Notes under the pieces: model-generated
What the model saw: only the letters and a program-made list of their open reading frames with translations
Databases searched by the model: none
Told to the model about the DNA's origin: nothing
NCBI RefSeq assembly: GCF_008360935.1
Contig: NZ_SRXO01000026.1
Location: forward strand, 1-64,000
Origin: Siccirubricoccus phaeus
GTDB lineage: Bacteria > Pseudomonadota > Alphaproteobacteria > Acetobacterales > Acetobacteraceae
Reading direction: 5' to 3'
DNA: 64,000 bases
Position numbers and translations under genes: made by a program
Shown: piece by piece, positions 60,137-64,000 of the stretch
Layout of the letters: each line of letters begins with the position of its first letter
Numbering within the stretch: position 1 is the stretch's first letter

Positions 60137-60844
60137 ATGAGCTGGAAATTGGTCGGTGCGGCGACTCTTGCCCTCGCGCTCGGCGCCTGCGGCAGCAACA
60201 GCGAGGACCGGACCACGGGCGGCGCGGCGGCGGGCGCCGCGACCGGGGCGGGCATCGGCGCCTTTGGCGGGCCGGTAGGCGCGCTGGCCGGGGCGGCCAT
60301 CGGCGGCGGCGCCGGCGCCATCACCGGCGCGGCGACCTCGCCGCGCGACGTCAACCTCGGCACCCCGCCCTGGAGCAACCCGGAAACCCGGGTGCCGGGC
60401 GTGCAGGAAGGCTCCTCCGGCCGCCATCGCGGCGGCTCGGCCAGCGGCACGGTCCGGCAGGCGCAGGAGGCGCTGAACAGCCGCGGCTTCAATGCCGGCA
60501 CGGCCGATGGCGTCTGGGGGCCAAGGACCCAGGAGGCGCTCACCGCCTTCCAGCAGGCCAACAACCTGGAGGCCACGGGCCGGCTGAACGCGCCGACCCG
60601 CCAGGCGCTCAACATCGGCGGCGGCGGCGAGGGCCGGACCGCGGCGCGCGCCGAGCGCGACCGTGCCTATATGGGCGGCGGCATGGCTGCGCCGGCCGAG
60701 ACCGGCAGCCCGGCGGCGCCGGCGCCCGCCACCGGCGGCAGCCCGGCCCCGAGTTACAACCCGGGTCAGAGCCCGACCACGCCGACCCCCGGGACTGGCG
60801 GCACCGTGGCGCCCGGCAGCAGCACGCCCTCCGCGCCGCGCTAG
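60137..60844 (+). CDS. Peptidoglycan-binding-domain lipoprotein
   Basis: 235 residues from ATG 60137 (ggaggccagg site). Lipoprotein signal with lipobox ALGAC at about residue 18. A glycine/alanine-rich segment of the glycine-zipper type (GAAAGAATGAGIGAFGGPVG) could insert in membrane. A PG_binding_1 module lies near residues 105-150 (VRQAQEALNSRGFNAGTADGVWGPRTQEALTAFQQ), and the tail is low-complexity Pro/Thr/Gly. Probably an envelope-anchoring protein. The TAG stop codon is part of the CTAG that begins a family C repeat. Confidence 0.83.
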   Translation: MSWKLVGAATLALALGACGSNSEDRTTGGAAAGAATGAGIGAFGGPVGALAGAAIGGGAGAITGAATSPRDVNLGTPPWSNPETRVPGVQEGSSGRHRGGSASGTVRQAQEALNSRGFNAGTADGVWGPRTQEALTAFQQANNLEATGRLNAPTRQALNIGGGGEGRTAARAERDRAYMGGGMAAPAETGSPAAPAPATGGSPAPSYNPGQSPTTPTPGTGGTVAPGSSTPSAPR

Positions 60845-60962
60845 TGTCCTGCCCGCGAAGTTCGCTGGATTTCCAGCGAACGCAGCGGACAAGCAGGCCA
60901 CTGGAAACAAGAGCTAGTGGCCCGAGAACGAAGTCCGCAGGATTGCGGAATCGGGACACTAG
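60841..60962. repeat. Family C bipartite palindromic repeat, copy 1
   Basis: A 122-bp unit, CTAG (60841-60844) to CTAG (60959-60962), with an internal CTAG at 60914-60917. Outer ends ctagtgtcctg and cgggacactag pair. First hairpin ttcgctggatttccagcgaa, then linker gaaacaagagctagtggccc, then a second hairpin around tccgcaggattgcgga. Its left end provides the stop of the lipoprotein gene. Confidence 0.8.
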
Positions 60963-61066
60963 AGCATTTTTCAAGCCGGGCGGAATCGCCGGCGGACTCG
61001 GAAAATGCGATCAAACAAAGGGCTGGAGCGGGTTCGCCGAGCACAGGCGAGGTGAATCCGCTCTGG
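60959..61066. repeat. Family B bipartite palindromic repeat, copy 3
   Basis: 108 bp from the CTAG shared with family C (60959-60962) to ctgg (61063-61066) shared with the next family A copy. It shows gagcatttttcaagccgggc, linker atcaaacaaagggctggagc and the hairpin agcgggttcgcc / ggtgaatccgct. Confidence 0.8.
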
Positions 61067-61171
61067 AATGGGATCGGCGGGTGAGCTTCGCCCACCCGTT
61101 CGCTCCGGCTCATTGTCGGGTCGCGTGATTCACGGTTTCAGTCGATTCGACCTTACCCGATCACGCTCCAG
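61063..61171. repeat. Family A bipartite palindromic repeat, copy 6
   Basis: About 109 bp from ctgg (61063-61066) to ccag (61168-61171), a diverged family A unit retaining cggctcattgtcgggtcgcg, tgattcacggtttcagtc and gatcacgctccag. Third member of a contiguous C-B-A array. The remaining 107 bp before the TRAP genes contain a small hairpin (ctccatggaggcgc region) and no gene. Confidence 0.75.
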
Positions 61172-61278
61172 CCGGGCTGCGGGAAGTGCCGCAGGGGCTT
61201 CCCCCGTCGGAACAGGCGCCGCCTGTGCCCTCAGCAGATCCGGGGCTCCCATGGAGGCGCGCAGCGCTCCATGGGGAA

Positions 61279-62583
61279 CTATCGTGAGAGCAGCCAGTCC
61301 GGCAAGCCGGTGACGAGGGTAACGGGGAACAGGGTGCAGAGCACCACCGTCAGCACCAGCATCAGGAAGAAGGGCAGGCTGGCCATCGCCACCTCGGTCT
61401 GCTCCTTCCCCGTCATGGTCTGCATGACGAAGAGGTTGAAGCCGACCGGCGGCGTGATTTCCGCAATCTCCACCAGCAGCACGATGAAGATGCCGAACCA
61501 CACCAGGTCGAACCCCGCATGCTGCACCAGCGGGATGACGATGGAGGTGGTGAGCACGATCATCGAGACGCCGTCGAGCGCCGTCCCCAGCAGCACATAG
61601 ACCACGGTGAGGATGGCGATCAGTCCATAGGGGCCGAGGTTCAGCGAGGCCGCGCCCTGGGCCAGCGCCGCCGGGATGCCGGTCAGCGCCATCGCCTTGG
61701 TGAGGAAGGCGGCGCCGGCGAGGATGAACATGATCATGCAGGAAAGCCGGGTGGCGCCGCGCAGGCTGTCGAGGAAGCTCTGCCAGGTCAGCACCCCCGT
61801 CACCGCGGCGAGGATCAGGCTGCCGAGCACGCCGAAGGCCGCCGCCTCCGTCGCCGTCGCCCAGCCGACGAACATGGAGCCGATGGTGGCGATGATGAGC
61901 AGGGCGCAGGGGATGAGCTGGGCGCTGGCCCGCATCTTCTCCCCGAAGGAGAGGCGCGGCTCCGGCGGCGGCTGCTTGTCCGGGTTCAGCTTCGCCCAGA
62001 TCGCGATGTAGGCGCTGAACAGCAGCATCACCAGCAGCCCGGGCAGGCAGCCGGCGATGAAGACGCGGATGATCGAAACCTCCGCCGCCACCGCATAGAC
62101 CACCATGATGATGGAGGGCGGGATGAGGATGCCGAGGGTGCCGGAGGTGGCGAGCGAGCCGATCGCCACGCTCTCGCTGTAGCCGCGCTTCTTCAGCTCC
62201 GGCAGCGCGATCTTCGAGACCGTGGCGCAGGTCGCCGCGGAGGAGCCAGAGACGCTGCCGAAGATGCCGCAGGCGAGGATGTTCACATGGAGCAAGCCCC
62301 CCGGGATGCGCCGCACCCAGGGGGAGAGGCCGTTGAACAGCTCCTCCGAGAGCTTGGTGCGGAACAGGATCTCGCCCATCCAGACGAACATCGGCAGGGC
62401 GGCCAGTGTCCAGGACCCGGTGCTCTCCCAGAAGGCGGAGGCGAGGAAGAGGCCAGGCGAGGGATGCACGAAGGTCATCGCCACATAGCCGACGGCCGCC
62501 AGCGACATGGAGATCCAGAGCCCGGCGCCGAGCAGCAGGCAGAGCAGCACGAGCAGCAGCAGAGCGAAGGTCAGCAGATCCAC
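61279..62583 (-). CDS. dctM: TRAP transporter large permease (DctM)
   Basis: 434 residues, about twelve membrane segments. Typical motifs: LLLVLLCLLLGAGLWISMSLAAVGYV at the start, LAALPMFVWMGEILFRTKLSEELF, GGLLHVNILACGIFGSVSGSSAATCATVSKIALPELKKRGYS (DctM signature) and SGTLGILIPPSIIMVVYA. It moves organic acids with a sodium gradient, fed by DctP. It is 3 bp after dctQ on the minus strand. Confidence 0.95.
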   Translation of the reverse strand: MDLLTFALLLLVLLCLLLGAGLWISMSLAAVGYVAMTFVHPSPGLFLASAFWESTGSWTLAALPMFVWMGEILFRTKLSEELFNGLSPWVRRIPGGLLHVNILACGIFGSVSGSSAATCATVSKIALPELKKRGYSESVAIGSLATSGTLGILIPPSIIMVVYAVAAEVSIIRVFIAGCLPGLLVMLLFSAYIAIWAKLNPDKQPPPEPRLSFGEKMRASAQLIPCALLIIATIGSMFVGWATATEAAAFGVLGSLILAAVTGVLTWQSFLDSLRGATRLSCMIMFILAGAAFLTKAMALTGIPAALAQGAASLNLGPYGLIAILTVVYVLLGTALDGVSMIVLTTSIVIPLVQHAGFDLVWFGIFIVLLVEIAEITPPVGFNLFVMQTMTGKEQTEVAMASLPFFLMLVLTVVLCTLFPVTLVTGLPDWLLSR

Positions 62584-62586
62584 CGT

Positions 62587-63120
62587 TCAGACCTCCGCCG
62601 AGAAATCGCCGGCGGCGGCGCGTTCCTCCGCCGCCACCACATAGCCGGGCTTCTGCCCGCGCAGCACCGTCACCAGCTCGTCCAGCACCGCGATGAGGAG
62701 CAGGGCGGAGCCGGCGGGCATGGCGATCTTCGGGATCCAGAGGGGGATGGGCACGGTGCCCTGCGCCACCTCCTCGATCTCATAGCTGAACATCATGTCC
62801 TGGAAGACCCAGCGGGTGATGTAGGCCAGCAGCGCCGCGGCCAGCAGCAGCACCCCGGCTTCCGCCCAGCGCCGCGGTCCCGGGCCCAGCTTTTCCAGCA
62901 GCATGCCGACGCGGATCAGCTCGCCCCGCTTGAAGGTGGCGGCCAGCGCGAAGAAGGTGGTGCTGACGCAGAGATAGGCGCTGATGTCGTCGGCGGCAGG
63001 GAATTGCATCTGCATCTCCCGCAGCACCACCTGCGCCATCATCACCAGGAAGATCGCCAGCAGGGAGAGCGCCGCGAGCCCCGCGCCTGCGGCGTAGAGC
63101 GCATCCAGCAGCCGCCGCAT
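62587..63120 (-). CDS. dctQ: TRAP transporter small permease (DctQ)
   Basis: 177 residues with four membrane helices (about 12-30, 45-65, 88-108, 130-155). It shows VVLREMQMQFPAADDISAYLCVSTTFFALAATFKRGELIRVGML, the conserved DctQ region between helices 1 and 2. Start ATG 63120 follows the dctP stop directly (TGAGATG); upstream in-frame ATGs lie inside dctP and are less likely. It completes the dctP-dctQ-dctM operon. Confidence 0.92.
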   Translation of the reverse strand: MRRLLDALYAAGAGLAALSLLAIFLVMMAQVVLREMQMQFPAADDISAYLCVSTTFFALAATFKRGELIRVGMLLEKLGPGPRRWAEAGVLLLAAALLAYITRWVFQDMMFSYEIEEVAQGTVPIPLWIPKIAMPAGSALLLIAVLDELVTVLRGQKPGYVVAAEERAAAGDFSAEV

Positions 63121-63121
63121 C

Positions 63122-64000
63122 TCAGCCGGCCTTGTAGGCGTCGAGCGCCTTCCGGCCATCCTCGCCGGCACGGCCCACCCATTCCTCGGCGATGGTGTTG
63201 CCGACTGTGGCGAGCCCAGCCAGCAATTCAGGCGTCGGCGTCGCGATGGTCATGCCGCGGCTGCCGAGCATGGCCTGCAGCTCGGTCGCCGCCTCGTCGG
63301 ACATCTGCCAGCCGCGCAGCTCCGCCTTCGCCGCGGCGGCGCGGATCGCCTGCTGCTGCGCCGCCGGCAGGGCTTCCAGCGTGCGGCGCTGCATGAAGAT
63401 GGTGTTCATCGTGCGGGTGAAGCCGATGGGGGTGAAGATCTTGCAGTAATCCCAGGCCTGGCTGTCCACGCCGGTCTGCGCGCTGGTGACCATCACATTC
63501 ACCACGCCGGTGGCGAAGGCCTGCGGAATCTCCGCCGACTGCACCAGGGTGGGAGAGGCGCCGACCAGCGTCGCGAAGCGGTTGGTCATGACGTTGAAGG
63601 TGCGCATGCGGGTGCCGCGCAGGGTTTCCAGGCTCGGCACCGGCGCGTTGGTGTAGAGGCCGGAGGGCGGCCAGGGCACCTCGTACAGCACCGTCAGCCC
63701 CTGGCGGGCGAAGCGTGCCTCCACATAGGGCTTGGCCAGGGCGCGCAGCTTCCGCGCCATCGCCGTGGAGGTGACGAGCTGCGGGATGCTGTCGATCTCG
63801 AAGAAGGGATCCTCATTGCCATAGGCGCTGATCAGGATCTCGCCGAGCTGCACCTGGCCGGTCTGCACCCCACGCTTGATCTGCGGCAGCGGCAGCAGGG
63901 AGCCGTTGGTGTGCATCTGCGTCTGGATGCCGGTGATCTGCGCCACCTCCTCCAGGAACATCTTCAGGTTGCGGGTGTGGTAATTGCCGTCCGGATAGGC
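63122..64000 (-). CDS. dctP: TRAP transporter substrate-binding protein DctP (5' end beyond window)
   Basis: 293 codons are present; the signal peptide and first residues lie right of the window. The visible part begins AYPDGNYHTRNLKMFLEEV, typical of DctP. GVQTGQVQLGEILISAYGNEDPFFEIDSIPQLV follows, with the family's VPSLETLRGTRMRTFN ligand-arginine region (the carboxylate-binding arginine) and ATGVVNVMVTSAQTGVDSQAWDYCK. Periplasmic receptor of the TRAP system; ligand unknown, a carboxylate by family. Confidence 0.93.
   Translation of the reverse strand, partial: AYPDGNYHTRNLKMFLEEVAQITGIQTQMHTNGSLLPLPQIKRGVQTGQVQLGEILISAYGNEDPFFEIDSIPQLVTSTAMARKLRALAKPYVEARFARQGLTVLYEVPWPPSGLYTNAPVPSLETLRGTRMRTFNVMTNRFATLVGASPTLVQSAEIPQAFATGVVNVMVTSAQTGVDSQAWDYCKIFTPIGFTRTMNTIFMQRRTLEALPAAQQQAIRAAAAKAELRGWQMSDEAATELQAMLGSRGMTIATPTPELLAGLATVGNTIAEEWVGRAGEDGRKALDAYKAG

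Noticed and set aside
1-64000. tRNA, rRNA or CRISPR loci
   Set aside because: No cloverleaf-like sequence with a T-loop, no rRNA core motif and no regularly spaced direct repeats with unique spacers were seen on reading; a dedicated scan was not possible.

Overview
The window is a GC-rich chromosomal segment (by eye around 70% GC, strong G/C at third codon positions) from an alphaproteobacterium. Gene content and order fit the Acetobacteraceae/Rhodospirillales and look Roseomonas-like: hemE next to ppsR and maf, a class I lysyl-tRNA synthetase, the block mnmG-rsmG-parA-parB beside holA-lptE-leuS, and tripartite tricarboxylate (TTT) and TRAP transporters. The assignment rests on content and style only; no rRNA or tRNA gene was recognised.

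Layout. 1-0.3 kb: the edge of an IS5-family element abutting two short palindromic repeats. 0.6-3.5 kb: hemE diverges from ppsR-maf, and the gap between them is a candidate replication origin (DnaA-box-like sites, and the same gene pair that flanks the origin in other alphaproteobacteria). 3.9-11 kb: hybrid histidine kinase, XRE regulator, Smr protein, lactate-oxidation genes lutB-lutC and a D-lactate dehydrogenase. 11.5-19.8 kb: housekeeping genes leuS-lptE-holA facing parB-parA-rsmG-mnmG. Two parS sites lie in and at the start of rsmG, and parA has no ATG/GTG/TTG start upstream of its P-loop. 20-27.6 kb: an MFS carrier, a flavin-binding protein, an amidase, a HAD phosphatase, pyrD, a DMT exporter, a DUF952 protein and bioY.

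27.6-41.4 kb: a compact cluster, almost all on the minus strand, in the order of a T7-type podovirus morphogenesis module: small protein, portal, scaffold, capsid, tubular proteins A and B, small internal virion protein, tail fibre/spike, small and large terminase, then a membrane lysis protein and a cell-wall hydrolase. No integrase, polymerase, replication gene or large ejection protein is seen. An S24 (CI/LexA-like) regulator is divergent at its head. Size and content recall a gene transfer agent or domesticated prophage. This is the best candidate for an undescribed system here.

42.4-64 kb: a shortened mprF with lysS; dcyD; a five-gene catabolic operon (M20 amidohydrolase, creatininase-like amidase, two ketopantoate-reductase paralogues, a glyoxalase-fold protein) divergent from a TTT transporter; a decayed GGDEF fragment; an HtrA-like protease; a CPA1 antiporter; mscL; a VOC protein; a peptidoglycan-binding lipoprotein; and a TRAP transporter running off the right edge.

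A second theme is short mobile-looking repeats. Three families (called A, B and C here; about 107, 107 and 122-130 bp) are bounded by CTAG or a one-base variant. Each is built of two hairpins around a shared A-rich linker. They sit next to each other sharing the CTAG, interrupt other repeats, and supply the stop codons of two genes. Several further families of GC-rich hairpins fill most convergent intergenic gaps and probably act as terminators.
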